DNA from: Hyphomicrobiales bacterium
GTDB lineage: Bacteria > Pseudomonadota > Alphaproteobacteria > Micropepsales > Micropepsaceae
Reading direction: 5' to 3'
Length of the DNA: 6,082 nt
NCBI GenBank assembly: GCA_017849395.1
Contig: JAFIHO010000349.1
Span: forward strand, 1 to 6,082
Positions 6,081 to 6,082 of the stretch are shown here, in pieces. The first letter of the stretch is position 1. Every line of letters begins with the position of its first letter. The position numbers and the translations under genes are program-made. The notes below the pieces were generated by a model. The model made no database searches and was not told the DNA's origin. It worked only from the letters and a program-made list of their open reading frames with translations.

Positions 6081-6082
6081 GG

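Overview
This GC-rich window reads as one compact run of genes, all on the minus strand and transcribed from right to left. The long plus-strand open frames are antisense shadows of real genes. Base composition, protein style and the family types (split XdhC, CoxG with a membrane tail, MoeA-like/MocA-type fusion) suggest an alphaproteobacterium; this is inference, and no genus can be named from the window.

In transcription order from the right edge: a CoxG-type SRPBCC protein with a C-terminal membrane anchor (6080-5481); a CoxS-type [2Fe-2S] small subunit (5455-4970); a CoxM-type FAD-binding medium subunit (4973-4179); an XdhC N-terminal-domain protein (4182-3871); an XdhC C-terminal Rossmann-domain protein (3874-3209); an OmpR-family response regulator (about 3168-2419); an EnvZ-like sensor histidine kinase (2405-1032); and a molybdopterin-binding protein (1022 to the left edge) cut before its expected C-terminal nucleotidyltransferase domain. 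No gap exceeds about 40 bases, apart from the choice of regulator start.

Taken together the genes describe a molybdenum hydroxylase of the xanthine dehydrogenase / aerobic CO dehydrogenase family. CoxS and CoxM carry electrons from the molybdenum site through iron-sulfur clusters to FAD. CoxG probably ties the enzyme to the membrane, the XdhC pair handles and delivers the cofactor, and the left-edge protein probably makes the cytosine dinucleotide form of the cofactor. The catalytic large subunit (CoxL type) is absent from the window and would be expected just beyond the right edge, so the substrate cannot be assigned.

The most notable points are the apparent loss of one of the four cysteine ligands of the N-terminal [2Fe-2S] cluster in the small subunit (Gly40), and a two-component system set between the maturation genes, with CGCAAA direct repeats just upstream of the regulator.
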